64,000 nt of DNA from Flavobacterium foetidum (GCF_004634245.1 NZ_SJTF01000017.1:52322-116321), one strand, 5' to 3'; positions 1 to 8,743 are shown, counted from the first letter of the stretch. A program made the numbers and translations. Notes: generated by a model from the letters alone, not told the origin.

Positions 1-1
1 C

Positions 2-2125
2 TTTAAAACTCAAACAGACTCTTTAGGGTTTTATAAACTTCAAAATATTCCAAAGGGAACTTATAAAATTTACGTGACCGCGGAAGGGTTCGAACCTCAA
101 ACCCAAAAAATATCTCTTTTAGAAAATCAGGATCTAAACTTTGATTTTGAATTAAAAGAGGATCAGAACGAACTAAATGAAGTAGTGGTTTCTGGAACTT
201 TAAAACCAGTAAAAAGATTAGAAAGTGCCGTTCCGGTTGAGGTATATTCTCCGGTTTTCTTCAAAAAAAATCCAACTCCGAGTATTTATGATGCATTGCA
301 GAATATAAATGGAGTTCGTCCGCAGCTCAATTGCGGGGTCTGCAATACGGGAGATATTCATATTAACGGATTAGAAGGTCCGTACACCTTGGTCATGATT
401 GACGGAATGCCAATTGTAAGCAGTCTTTCGACTGTTTACGGTTTGTCTGGAATTCCGAATTCGCTGGTAGAAAGAATCGAAATTGTAAAAGGTCCAGCTT
501 CTTCTCTCTACGGAAGTGAAGCCATAGGAGGCTTAATCAACATCATCACTAAAAATCCGACCAGCACGCCGACTTTTTCAGCCGATTATTTTACGACTTC
601 TTATTTTGAAAGCAATCTCGATTTGGGAATGAAGTTTAACGCTGGGAAAAAAGCAACTTCGCTTATCGGAATTAATTATTTCAATTACGACCAGATTATT
701 GATAAAGACAAAGACAATTTTACGGATGTCACGCTTTCGGAGCGAATTTCGATTTTCAATAAATGGAGTTTTAAGCGAAACCATAATCGCCTTTTTACGA
801 TTGCAGCCCGCGGAATGTACGAAGATCGCTGGGGAGGAGATATTCGATGGGAAAAAAAATACCGTGGTGGAGCTGAAATTTACGGAGAAAGCATTTATAC
901 CAAAAGAGCAGAATTAATTGGAAGCTACCAATTGCCTTTTCAAGAAAAACTGATGCTTTCATTTTCGGGAAATGTTCATTATCAGGACAGTCGTTACGGA
1001 ACAACATCTTATATCGCCAATCAGAAAATTGGATTTTTGCAATTGACTTGGGATAAAAAAATCGGACGAAACGATTTGCTTGCGGGAATTGCGAGTCGAT
1101 ATACGTATTATGATGACAATACTCCTGCGACCAAAGATGCTGAAAGCACGTGGTTACCTGGAATTTTTGTTCAGGATGAAATCACATTTTCGCCCAAAAG
1201 CCAGATTTTGCTGGGAGCGAGATACGATTACAACTCCATTCACGGTTCGATATTTACACCAAGATTAGCTTATCGTTTCAAAGCCAACGAAAATACTATT
1301 TTTAGATTAAATGCCGGAACTGGATTTCGTGTAGTGAACTTATTTACCGAAGACCATGCCGCCTTAACAGGTTCGAGAGATGTGGTGATTGAAAGCGATT
1401 TGAAACCAGAGAAATCGGTCAACGTGAATTTGAATTATATCCAGAAAATCAATTTCGGAAACGGAACTTTTATGGGAATAGAAACGACGGCTTTTTATAC
1501 GAGATTCAGCAATAAGATAATTACCGATTACGAGACTAATCCGAACGAGATTATTTACAGCAATATCGATGGTTATGCAATAAGCCAAGGAATAAGTGCC
1601 AATGTTGATTTAAATTTACCGTCGGGACTAAAATTTATTGTAGGCGCTACGGTTTTAGACAATAAGAATGTAGAAAACGGAATTTCAGAAAGGCCTTATC
1701 TTACAGAGAATTTTACAGGAACTTGGAGTATTTCCTATAAAATCCAACCTTGGAATTTGTCTTTAGATTATACAGGAAATGTTTACAGTCCGATGAAATT
1801 GCCGTTGTTAAGCGAATACGATCCAAGAAGCCCCAAATCGCCTTGGTACAGTATTCAGAACATTCAGTTTACTTATTCAGGATGGAAGGATTTTGAAGTC
1901 TACGGTGGCGTTAAAAACCTGTTGAATTTTAGACCGAAACAAAACAATCCGTTTTTGATTTCAAGAACGAATGACCCTTTTGATAAAAATGTGCAATACG
2001 ATGCAAACGGAAAAGTAATGGTCACGCCCGATAATCCGTACGGTTTGACTTTTGACACCACTTATGTTTATGGGCAAAACCAAACGATTCGTGGGTTTTT
2101 TGGATTGAGATATACTTTGAGATGA
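2..2125 (+). CDS. TonB-dependent outer-membrane receptor, 5' end cut off by the window
   Basis: The reading frame is open from base 2, so the start lies outside the window. The first ~40 residues are the end of a carboxypeptidase-regulatory-like (CarboxypepD_reg) domain, which is common at the N-terminus of Bacteroidota receptors. A plug domain follows (ELNEVVVSG, then LVERIEIVKGPASSLYGSEA, near bases 175-560), then a long beta-barrel ending in RGFFGLRYTLR. Such receptors import chelates or vitamins across the outer membrane using TonB energy. The plug has a CxxC pair (NCGVC, about bases 329-343), just before the conserved DIHINGL segment. The substrate cannot be told; iron, copper or cobalamin are possible. 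The next gene encodes a thioredoxin-like protein. Confidence 0.93.
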   Translation, partial: FKTQTDSLGFYKLQNIPKGTYKIYVTAEGFEPQTQKISLLENQDLNFDFELKEDQNELNEVVVSGTLKPVKRLESAVPVEVYSPVFFKKNPTPSIYDALQNINGVRPQLNCGVCNTGDIHINGLEGPYTLVMIDGMPIVSSLSTVYGLSGIPNSLVERIEIVKGPASSLYGSEAIGGLINIITKNPTSTPTFSADYFTTSYFESNLDLGMKFNAGKKATSLIGINYFNYDQIIDKDKDNFTDVTLSERISIFNKWSFKRNHNRLFTIAARGMYEDRWGGDIRWEKKYRGGAEIYGESIYTKRAELIGSYQLPFQEKLMLSFSGNVHYQDSRYGTTSYIANQKIGFLQLTWDKKIGRNDLLAGIASRYTYYDDNTPATKDAESTWLPGIFVQDEITFSPKSQILLGARYDYNSIHGSIFTPRLAYRFKANENTIFRLNAGTGFRVVNLFTEDHAALTGSRDVVIESDLKPEKSVNVNLNYIQKINFGNGTFMGIETTAFYTRFSNKIITDYETNPNEIIYSNIDGYAISQGISANVDLNLPSGLKFIVGATVLDNKNVENGISERPYLTENFTGTWSISYKIQPWNLSLDYTGNVYSPMKLPLLSEYDPRSPKSPWYSIQNIQFTYSGWKDFEVYGGVKNLLNFRPKQNNPFLISRTNDPFDKNVQYDANGKVMVTPDNPYGLTFDTTYVYGQNQTIRGFFGLRYTLR

Positions 2126-2130
2126 TTTTT

Positions 2131-2283
2131 ATAGCCACAGATTTTACAGATTAAAGGGTTATTTGGTTTTGCGCAAAATTTTTCGCCACGAATTTAATGA
2201 TAACCGTTCGCTAAAAATTAGTGTTAATTTGTGAAATTTGTGGCAAAAGAAAAATTCATTTAATCTGTGAAATCTGTGGCAGA
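2131..2283. repeat. Intergenic inverted repeat with CCACAGATT / AATCTGTGG arms
   Basis: The spacer opens with GCCACAGATTTTACAGATT and closes with AATCTGTGAAATCTGTGGC. An inner pair around TTCGCCACGAATTT and AAATTTGTGGCAAA extends the dyad. It can fold into a long hairpin between the receptor gene and the next gene. It resembles the short palindromic spacers scattered in Flavobacterium genomes. It could act as a terminator or mRNA stabiliser; no function is shown. Confidence 0.7.
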
Positions 2284-2297
2284 AAAAACAAAAAACA

Positions 2298-2762
2298 ATG
2301 AAAAAGCTATTTGTATTAATCTTCTTCATCGGAATTTCAGCAACAGGTTTTGGTCAGCTGAAGAGCTATTCTTTTGAGGAAGTAGACGGTTTACAGCAAA
2401 CTCAAAAACGAAAAATCATTGTTTTTATCCATACCGATTGGTGTCAGTTCTGTCAGCGGATGAAAGCCACAACCTTTAAAAATCAGGAAATCATCCAAAA
2501 ATTAAACTCCGATTTCTATTTTATTGATTTGAATGCCGAAGAAAAACGAGATATTCAATTTCAGAATCAGGTATTTAAGCATCTGCCTTCGGGGAATAAT
2601 GTAGGCGTTCATCAATTGGCTTTAGAGCTCGGAACCCAGAATAGTCAAATTGTATATCCCGTTTTGTGTGTTTTGAATGAAAAGTATGAAATTATTTTTC
2701 AGTATTCGAATTATTTATCTCCAAAGGATTTTAAAATAGTTTTGGAAAAACTAAAAGAATAA
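2298..2762 (+). CDS. Exported thioredoxin-family protein
   Basis: The 154-residue product begins with a signal peptide (MKKLFVLIFFIGISATGFGQ). The thioredoxin fold carries the active-site motif WCQFC (Cys49, Cys52) after a hydrophobic strand (IIVFIHTD), and the cis-proline loop is probably VYPV near residue 122. It should therefore be a periplasmic thiol-disulfide protein, a reductant or chaperone for exported thiols. It follows a receptor with a CxxC in its plug and precedes the lycopene cyclase gene with a 17-base gap. A link to metal handling is only an inference from position. Confidence 0.85.
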   Translation: MKKLFVLIFFIGISATGFGQLKSYSFEEVDGLQQTQKRKIIVFIHTDWCQFCQRMKATTFKNQEIIQKLNSDFYFIDLNAEEKRDIQFQNQVFKHLPSGNNVGVHQLALELGTQNSQIVYPVLCVLNEKYEIIFQYSNYLSPKDFKIVLEKLKE

Positions 2763-2779
2763 AATTCTTATTTTTGAGA

Positions 2780-3949
2780 ATGAAATCCGCACAAATCCAA
2801 CATTTCGATTACATTTTTACAGGAACAGGTCTTTCGGCTTTGATGACCGTTTATAAGATGATTTTGTCTGGAAAATTCTCCGATAAATCGATTTTGCTTC
2901 TGGATCAGGATTCAAAAAAAAGCAACGACAGAACTTGGTGTTTTTGGGAAAAGGAAGAGAGTATCTGGAATCTGGTTATTTCAAAGAAATGGGATGTTGC
3001 TTTGTTTGCCAATCAGGAATTTAAGCGCGATTTGGCATTGACGCCTTATCAATACAATCAAATCCGTGGATTAGATTTCTACAATTTTGTTTTTACTGCT
3101 ATTTCCAAGCATCCAAACATTACTTTTAAAAACGAAAAAGTTACTGATATTAACGAACTTGAGACACACGTTTTTGTTGGTACAGAAGAAAACCGTTTTA
3201 CCTGCAATTATCTTTTCAACAGCATTTACAATAAAGCTTTTGCTGAAAATCAGACCCAATATCCTGTTTTAAAACAGCATTTTGTCGGATGGTTTGTAAA
3301 AACAGAAGCAACAGTATTCAAGTCAGACGAAGTCACCTTTATGGACTTTTCGGTAGAACAAAGAGGCAATACAAGATTTATGTATGTTCTTCCAACTTCA
3401 AAAACTGAAGCTTTGGTTGAATATACTTTGTTCTCGGAGAATCTTCTCCCAAAAGAAGAATATGAAAATGAGATTAAGGTTTATCTAAAAAAACTTGGAG
3501 CTGTTGAATGCCAAATTGTTGAAAAAGAGGAGGGAAGCATTCCAATGACTTGTTTTCCATTTTGGAAAAGAAATACCCAAAGGGTTTTAAATATAGGCAC
3601 CGCTGGAGGTTGGACAAAAGCGAGCACAGGCTATACTTTTAAAAATTCCGATAAAAAATCGACAGAGTTAATTGAGTTCCTGCAACAAAATGATTCTACT
3701 TCTCTTAATATGAAATTGTTTTACAAGAAAAGCCGTTTCTGGTTTTACGATTTGCTGCTTTTGGATATTTTGTATCGCAGTAATGAATTGGGAAGTGCTA
3801 TTTTTTCTTCTTTGTTTAAAAAAGGGAATCCACAGTTGATTTTTAAATTTTTAGATGAAGAAACTACTCTTATCGAAGACTTGAGGGTAATTTTAAAATG
3901 TCCGAAAGGGCCATTTATAAAGGCTTTGTTCCGAAGGATTTTTTTGTAA
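2780..3949 (+). CDS. crtY: Lycopene beta-cyclase
   Basis: The 389-residue protein has an N-terminal dinucleotide-binding motif (YIFTGTGLSALM, residues 11-22) and the lycopene-cyclase signature DRTWCFWE (residues 50-57). The flavin-dependent enzyme closes the ends of lycopene to beta-ionone rings on the way to beta-carotene or zeaxanthin, the usual yellow pigments of flavobacteria. I chose the ATG at 2780 over an in-frame TTG two codons upstream. No other carotenoid gene lies in the window, so this copy is separated from crtB/crtI/crtZ as far as can be seen. The C-terminus is basic (ALFRRIFL). Confidence 0.88.
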   Translation: MKSAQIQHFDYIFTGTGLSALMTVYKMILSGKFSDKSILLLDQDSKKSNDRTWCFWEKEESIWNLVISKKWDVALFANQEFKRDLALTPYQYNQIRGLDFYNFVFTAISKHPNITFKNEKVTDINELETHVFVGTEENRFTCNYLFNSIYNKAFAENQTQYPVLKQHFVGWFVKTEATVFKSDEVTFMDFSVEQRGNTRFMYVLPTSKTEALVEYTLFSENLLPKEEYENEIKVYLKKLGAVECQIVEKEEGSIPMTCFPFWKRNTQRVLNIGTAGGWTKASTGYTFKNSDKKSTELIEFLQQNDSTSLNMKLFYKKSRFWFYDLLLLDILYRSNELGSAIFSSLFKKGNPQLIFKFLDEETTLIEDLRVILKCPKGPFIKALFRRIFL

Positions 3950-4124
3950 AACGATTTTGTGTCACGCAGTTATTTTTTGATGATTTGCAATCGGGAAAAG
4001 TTTAAAATCTGTAATTATCTGCTTAAATCGGTCTAATCTGCGTTAAATAGTGTTCCCAAATAAATACCAATTCAACTATAACAAAACTTTATGCTTCAAA
4101 TTAAGTAGTTGCGAGTAAACTTTG

Positions 4125-4132
4125 TAACTTTG
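4125..4132 (+). promoter_or_regulatory. Bacteroidota -7 element (TAACTTTG) of the bacilliredoxin gene
   Basis: TAACTTTG fits the consensus TAnnTTTG and lies 33 bases before the start codon. No good -33 TTTG is present at the usual ~19-base spacing; the nearest TTG (4109) is only 13 bases away. The leader is A-rich, as is usual in this phylum. Confidence 0.55.
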
Positions 4133-4165
4133 CATTTCAAAAGTAAAATTTAAAAACATAAGAAT

Positions 4166-4576
4166 ATGTATCCACTAGACATGGTAAAACCAATGGAAGC
4201 TGAATTAACTTCTGCAGGTTTTCAAGATTTACATAGTGCTGAAGCTGTTGAAAATGCTATCAAAGCTGAAGGTACCACTTTAGTTGTTGTAAACTCGGTA
4301 TGCGGTTGTGCCGCAAGAAATGCACGTCCGGGAGCAAAAATGAGTTTGCAAGGGGCTAAAAAACCAGATCACCTAGTAACCGTTTTCGCTGGTGTTGACA
4401 AAGAAGCAGTTGATGCTGCAAGACAACATATGTTTCCTTTTCCTCCATCATCGCCATCTATGGCTTTGTTCAAAAACGGAGAATTAGTTCACATGTTAGA
4501 GCGTCACCACATCGAAGGTCGTCCAGCTGAAATGATTGCTGAGAATTTGCAAGATGCGTTCAACGAGTTTTGCTAA
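4166..4576 (+). CDS. BrxA/BrxB-family bacilliredoxin
   Basis: The 136-residue protein matches the YphP/YqiW family: a thioredoxin fold with the unusual active-site motif CGC (Cys46-Gly47-Cys48, in VVNSVCGCAARNARP) and the conserved stretch ending MFPFPPSSPSMALFKNG. In Firmicutes these proteins remove bacillithiol from mixed disulfides on proteins after oxidative stress, and many Bacteroidota also make bacillithiol. The length is typical for the family. The gene has its own -7 element and is followed by a strong hairpin terminator, so it is probably monocistronic. It acts in the cytoplasm. Confidence 0.9.
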   Translation: MYPLDMVKPMEAELTSAGFQDLHSAEAVENAIKAEGTTLVVVNSVCGCAARNARPGAKMSLQGAKKPDHLVTVFAGVDKEAVDAARQHMFPFPPSSPSMALFKNGELVHMLERHHIEGRPAEMIAENLQDAFNEFC

Positions 4577-4652
4577 TTTTTTAAGTTGCTAAGGTTCTGA
4601 GATGCTGAGGTTCTAAGATTAGGGGCAAAGGTTCAAAGTGACAAAGATTTAT

Positions 4653-4677
4653 AAAAGCACCGTTGGGTGCTTTTTTT
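4653..4677 (+). terminator. Rho-independent terminator after the bacilliredoxin gene
   Basis: AAAAGCACC and GGTGCTTTT form a perfect 9-bp stem around a GTTG loop and run into a T tract (4671-4677). Confidence 0.85.
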
Positions 4678-4704
4678 ATGCATAAAAGCTTAGCATCTTA
4701 GCCC

Positions 4705-4736
4705 TTTGTAACTTTGCACCTTTTTCCTTACCTTTG
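4705..4736 (+). promoter_or_regulatory. Promoter of trhO
   Basis: TTTG (4705-4708) is followed after 20 bases by TACCTTTG (4729-4736), a good match to the Bacteroidota TTTG-N19-TAnnTTTG pattern. A second -7-like TAACTTTG lies at 4709-4716. Because this promoter lies inside the longest open frame, which opens with a TTG at 4714, the true start of trhO must be further down, at the ATG at 4780. Confidence 0.65.
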
Positions 4737-4779
4737 CACCTTCAAAAAAAATAATTTCTCACTTAAAACTGTTTATAGC

Positions 4780-6138
4780 ATGCAACTGTACAACACTTTA
4801 AGCGCAGAAGAAAGAGCCATCATGATCGATGATGCCGGTAAACAACGACTAACGTTGTCTTTCTATGCGTATGCCAAAATTCAAGATCCACAAAAATTTC
4901 GTAACGACTTATTCATTGCCTGGAATGCGCTAGATGCATTAGGAAGAATTTATGTTGCCCATGAAGGAATAAATGCTCAAATGAGTGTTCCTTCCGAAAA
5001 TTTTGAAGCTTTTAGAGAAACCCTAGAAGCCTATGATTTCATGAAAGGCATACGATTGAATGTTGCCGTAGAACAAGATGATCATTCCTTCTTAAAATTG
5101 ACCATCAAAGTGCGTCATAAAATTGTTGCCGACGGTTTAAACGATGATACTTTTGATGTTACTAATATTGGCGTTCACTTAAAAGCCAAAGAATTCAATG
5201 AAATCCTTGATGACCCAAATACGATTGTAGTAGATTTTAGAAATCACTATGAAAGCGAAGTCGGACATTTTAAAGGTGCGATTACTCCAGATGTGGAAAC
5301 TTTCAGAGAAAGTCTGCCTATTATTAACGAACAGCTTAAAGATTACAAAGAGGATAAAAACCTTGTAATGTATTGTACGGGAGGTATTCGTTGTGAAAAA
5401 GCGAGTGCTTATTTTAAGCACCAAGGTTTCAAAAACGTTTATCAGTTGGAAGGCGGAATCATTAATTACGCTAAACAATTGAAAGAAGAAGGTCTAGAAA
5501 GCAAATTCATTGGTAAAAACTTTGTATTTGATAATCGTCTGGGCGAAAGAATTACAGACGATATTATTTCACAATGCCACCAATGCGGAAAACCTTGCGA
5601 TAATCACACCAACTGCGAAAATGATGGCTGTCATTTATTGTTCATTCAGTGTGATGAATGTAAAGCAGCGATGGAAAACTGCTGTTCTACAGAATGTCTA
5701 GAAATTATTCATATGCCTTTGGTGGATCAGGTTCGTTTAAGAACTGGTAAACAAGTTGGAAATAAAGTATTCAGAAAAGGAAAATCTGAAAACTTAAAAT
5801 TCAAACATTCAGGTGAATTGCCAGAGACTGCTTTGGCGACAGCACAAAAACCAGCCGATATTCGTCAGAAAATAAAAGTAAAGAAAGTCCTTCTCGGAAA
5901 AGCAGAACATTACTATGTAAAAGCACAGGTTGGACAATTTACTATCGAAAATCAAGAACTAAACAGTGGTGATAAAATTTTAATTTCTGGTCCAACTACA
6001 GGAGATCAGGAATTGGTTTTGAATAGAATCATCGTTAATGGTGAAGAAACTCAAACTGCTAAAATTGGTGATAAGGTTACTTTTGAGGTTCCATTTCGTA
6101 TTCGTTTGTCAGATAAATTGTATAAAATTGTAAATTAG
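4780..6138 (+). CDS. trhO: tRNA uridine(34) hydroxylase TrhO with a C-terminal U32-type domain
   Basis: The 452-residue protein has the UPF0176/TrhO layout: an N-terminal ferredoxin-like domain (about 15-110), a rhodanese domain with catalytic Cys199 in CTGGIRCEKA, and a cysteine-rich segment (about 266-306, CHQCGKPC to CSTEC). In E. coli TrhO (YceA) makes 5-hydroxyuridine at wobble U34 using oxygen. Residues ~364-452 are an added domain that closely matches the C-terminus of the U32-family TrhP encoded 1.1 kb downstream, including VGQFxIE, GDKIL, GPxTG and PFRIRxSDKLYKIV. E. coli TrhO is about 350 residues, so this ~90-residue tail is an extension. The ATG at 4780 is chosen because the promoter lies upstream of it. 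Confidence 0.9.
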   Translation: MQLYNTLSAEERAIMIDDAGKQRLTLSFYAYAKIQDPQKFRNDLFIAWNALDALGRIYVAHEGINAQMSVPSENFEAFRETLEAYDFMKGIRLNVAVEQDDHSFLKLTIKVRHKIVADGLNDDTFDVTNIGVHLKAKEFNEILDDPNTIVVDFRNHYESEVGHFKGAITPDVETFRESLPIINEQLKDYKEDKNLVMYCTGGIRCEKASAYFKHQGFKNVYQLEGGIINYAKQLKEEGLESKFIGKNFVFDNRLGERITDDIISQCHQCGKPCDNHTNCENDGCHLLFIQCDECKAAMENCCSTECLEIIHMPLVDQVRLRTGKQVGNKVFRKGKSENLKFKHSGELPETALATAQKPADIRQKIKVKKVLLGKAEHYYVKAQVGQFTIENQELNSGDKILISGPTTGDQELVLNRIIVNGEETQTAKIGDKVTFEVPFRIRLSDKLYKIVN

Positions 6139-6162
6139 CGAAATTTTTATGCTAATTTATTT

Positions 6163-6597
6163 ATGTCACAATCGTTTACGAAATTATGGATTCATGCCGT
6201 TTGGGCAACCAAAAATCGACAGGAATTAATTGATTTTTCAATTGAGAAAAATCTCTACGATTTCATTTGGCAAGAGCTAACGGAACTTGGATGCCCAGTA
6301 AGAATCATCAATGGAATGCCCGACCATGTGCATGTTTTATTTTTACAAAACCCGCAAAAATCAATTTCAGACATTGTAAGGCAAGTAAAAGGAAGTTCTT
6401 CTCATTTTATGAATGGAGGAGAATTTATCCTTGAAAAATTTGCTTGGCAAACTGGATTTGCAGCATTTTCTGTCAGCGAATCTCAGTTAGATGTTGTTTA
6501 CAATTACATTAAGAATCAAAAACATAATCATCTTAATAAAAACAGTCAAGATGAATTTGATGAGTTTGTAAAATTACATGGGCTGGGGGATAAATGA
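6163..6597 (+). CDS. REP-associated tyrosine transposase (Y1/HUH, RAYT-like)
   Basis: The 144-residue protein has the Y1 transposase fold: a metal-binding HUH motif (DHVHVLF, His55 and His57) and a tyrosine helix (VVYNYIKNQK, Tyr113/Tyr115). These single-strand DNA nucleases cut and rejoin at short hairpins. Unlike an IS200 copy, the gene has no obvious own ends. A five-unit palindromic array starts about 20 bases after its stop, which is the RAYT-REP arrangement. It sits 24 bases after trhO and 674 bases before trhP, so it interrupts an otherwise related gene pair. A paralog with equivalent motif positions lies at 62.6-63.1 kb. Confidence 0.88.
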   Translation: MSQSFTKLWIHAVWATKNRQELIDFSIEKNLYDFIWQELTELGCPVRIINGMPDHVHVLFLQNPQKSISDIVRQVKGSSSHFMNGGEFILEKFAWQTGFAAFSVSESQLDVVYNYIKNQKHNHLNKNSQDEFDEFVKLHGLGDK

Positions 6598-6614
6598 TTG
6601 CTTGGCTTAAAGAT

Positions 6615-7112
6615 GCGTTCCCCGTGGTTGAAACCACGGGCTATATTTGAGAAACCAACGCAAGGAAAACATAGCCTGCGGTTTGAGCCGCATGGACGTA
6701 ATGCATATCCAGAACGCTACGTTCCCGTGGTTGAAACCACGGCTATATTAGATTAAACATAAGCAAGGAAAAACATAGCCTGCGATTTCAACCGCATGGA
6801 CGCAATGTATTGTCCTCAACGTTGCGTTCCCCCGTGGTTGAAACCACCGGCTATATTTGAAAAACATACCCAAAGAAAACATAGCCTGCGGTTTCAACCG
6901 CATGGACGTAAAGGATATCCACAATGCTACGTTTCCTGTGGTTGAAACCACGGGCTATATATGAAAAACATACCCAAAGAAAACATAGCCTGCGGTTTGA
7001 CCGCATGGGCGCAATGCATTGTCCACTGTGCGTTCCCGTGGTTGAAACCACGGGCTATATTTGAAAAACATAGTCAAGGAAAAACATAGTTTGCGGTTTC
7101 AACCGCAGGAAC
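6615..7112. repeat. BIME-like array: five ~104-bp units with two alternating palindromes
   Basis: Palindrome A (CCGTGGTTGAAACCACGG followed by GCTATAT) begins near 6620, 6724, 6831, 6934 and 7034. Palindrome B (TGCGGTTTCAACCGCA with small changes, after CATAGCC) begins near 6677, 6781, 6887, 6989 and 7092. Spacing between A copies is 100-107 bases. Several mismatches are paired changes in stem or loop, and the last copy is the most diverged. The array fills the gap between the RAYT gene and trhP. Short open frames through it are repeat artefacts. Confidence 0.9.
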
Positions 7113-7271
7113 ACAACGCATATCGACAACGATAATTAATACTGCTGCGAATAATTTTTAAAATATAAACTATGATATAAATCATAGGAATCTAATCTGC
7201 ACCCACATTATTTTTGTTAATTGTTAGATGACTGATTAAAAAATCATTTCATTGGAATAATAAAATCAAAA

Positions 7272-8513
7272 ATGACAATTAACAATACGATTGAACTTAT
7301 GTCTCCAGCGGGAGACTTTGAGTCTCTTCAGGCTGCTTTAGATAATGGCTGTGATTCCGTATACTTTGGAGTTGAACAGCTCAATATGCGTGCACGCTCA
7401 ACGGTGAATTTTACGATTGATGATTTAAATGAAATCGCCATTCGATGCGAAGCCAAAAACGTTCGAAGCTATCTTACATTAAACACCATTATTTACGATC
7501 ACGATTTATCAGTTGTAAAAACATTATTGGCGAAAGCCAAAGAAGCCAATATTACAGCTGTAATTGCATCAGACCAAGCCGTAATTGCCATGGCAAGATC
7601 TATTGGGATGGAAGTTCATATTTCTACACAATTGAATGTGACGAACATTGAAACCATTAAATTCTACAGTTTGTTTGCCGATACTATGGTTTTAAGCCGA
7701 GAATTGAGTTTGCGTCAAGTAAAGAATATCACAGACCAAATCGAAAAAGAACAGATTAAAGGGCCAAACGGAAATTTAGTCGAAATCGAAATTTTTGGTC
7801 ATGGTGCCTTGTGTATGGCAGTTTCAGGGAAATGTTATTTGAGCTTGCATTCTCATAATTCCTCTGCAAATCGTGGCGCTTGCAAACAAAACTGCCGAAA
7901 AAAATATACCGTTATCGATCAGGAAACTGGTTTCGAAATTGAATTGGATAACGAATACATGATGTCGCCAAAAGATTTGTGTACTTTGGATTTCTTAGAT
8001 CAGGTTATCGATTCAGGAATCAAGGTTTTAAAAATCGAAGGTAGAGGCCGTGCGCCTGAATATGTAGCAACGGTAACCAAAACCTATCGTGAAGCTATCG
8101 ATGCGTATTATGATGGCACTTTCTCCAAAGAAAAAGTCGCAGATTGGATGAAAGCTTTAGAAACGGTTTACAATCGTGGATTTTGGTCGGGTTATTATCT
8201 AGGTCAGGAATTAGGAGAATGGAGTGATATTCCAGGATCTGCAGCAACGCAAAAAAAGGTTTATGTGGGTAGGGGAACGCACTATTTCCCTAAAGCTGCG
8301 GTAGGACAGTTTAAGATTGAAGCCTATGATATTAAAATAGGTGATAAAATTTTAGTTACCGGACCAAGCACAGGCGCTCATGAAATGATTATTGATGAAA
8401 TGTTTGTAAACGATATTGCGGGAGAAAAAGCAACAAAAGGAGATGACTGCAGTTTTAAACTGCCATTCAGAATCAGAATGTCTGATAAACTCTATAAAAT
8501 CGTTGAGGCATAA
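7272..8513 (+). CDS. trhP: U32-family tRNA 5-hydroxyuridine synthase, TrhP type
   Basis: The 413-residue protein starts with the U32 signature ELMSPAGDFESLQAALDNG (residues 8-26). It has the family motif EIFGHGALCMAVSGKC with further cysteines after it (Cys181, Cys188, Cys204, Cys208), which are probable Fe-S ligands. The C-terminal domain (about 327-413) is the U32_C type. In E. coli TrhP (YegQ) makes ho5U34 in tRNA with prephenate as source, as the alternative to oxygen-dependent TrhO. Here trhO is the nearest upstream metabolic gene and carries the same C-terminal domain. The stop codon overlaps the start of the ferredoxin gene (TAATG), indicating translational coupling. A related U32 role such as rRNA hydroxylation (RlhA) cannot be fully excluded. 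Confidence 0.85.
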   Translation: MTINNTIELMSPAGDFESLQAALDNGCDSVYFGVEQLNMRARSTVNFTIDDLNEIAIRCEAKNVRSYLTLNTIIYDHDLSVVKTLLAKAKEANITAVIASDQAVIAMARSIGMEVHISTQLNVTNIETIKFYSLFADTMVLSRELSLRQVKNITDQIEKEQIKGPNGNLVEIEIFGHGALCMAVSGKCYLSLHSHNSSANRGACKQNCRKKYTVIDQETGFEIELDNEYMMSPKDLCTLDFLDQVIDSGIKVLKIEGRGRAPEYVATVTKTYREAIDAYYDGTFSKEKVADWMKALETVYNRGFWSGYYLGQELGEWSDIPGSAATQKKVYVGRGTHYFPKAAVGQFKIEAYDIKIGDKILVTGPSTGAHEMIIDEMFVNDIAGEKATKGDDCSFKLPFRIRMSDKLYKIVEA

Positions 8514-8743
8514 TGGTTATTGTAACTTTACAAAGAGACAAATGCATCGGCTGTAATTATTGCGTCGAAATGGATCCGGTTCATTTTCAAATGTCAAAGA
8601 AAGACGGAAAATCGGTTTTGATTCATTCTGTGAATTCAAAAGGCTTTTTTACGCTCAAATCTCCCAATCATACTATTGTTGAAAGTTGTGAATTGGCAGC
8701 GAAAGCTTGTCCAGTGAAGATTATTACGGTTAAAGAAACTTAG
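8513..8743 (+). CDS. Small single-cluster [4Fe-4S] ferredoxin
   Basis: The 76-residue protein has CIGCNYC (Cys11, Cys14, Cys17) and ACPV (Cys66), the four ligands of one [4Fe-4S] cluster. A fifth cysteine, Cys59, lies between. The start codon overlaps the trhP stop by one base (TAATG), so the two proteins should be made together. The likely job is to pass electrons to the Fe-S U32 enzyme; this is inferred from coupling, not seen. It is the last plus-strand gene before the long minus-strand region. Confidence 0.85.
   Translation: MVIVTLQRDKCIGCNYCVEMDPVHFQMSKKDGKSVLIHSVNSKGFFTLKSPNHTIVESCELAAKACPVKIITVKET

Noticed and set aside
85..100. GGTTCGAACC, like a tRNA T-loop
   Set aside because: It lies within the receptor coding frame, and no acceptor or anticodon arms surround it.
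4714..4779. Upstream TTG start for trhO
   Set aside because: The promoter -7 element lies inside this stretch, and the family begins near the ATG at 4780.
6748..7051. Two overlapping minus-strand reading frames beginning MVSTTG
   Set aside because: Both are translations of the palindromic array and share no features of real proteins.
6615..7112. Regularly spaced repeats resembling a CRISPR array
   Set aside because: The units are palindromic, the 'spacers' are themselves repeated, and there are no cas genes; the adjacent transposase explains them better.
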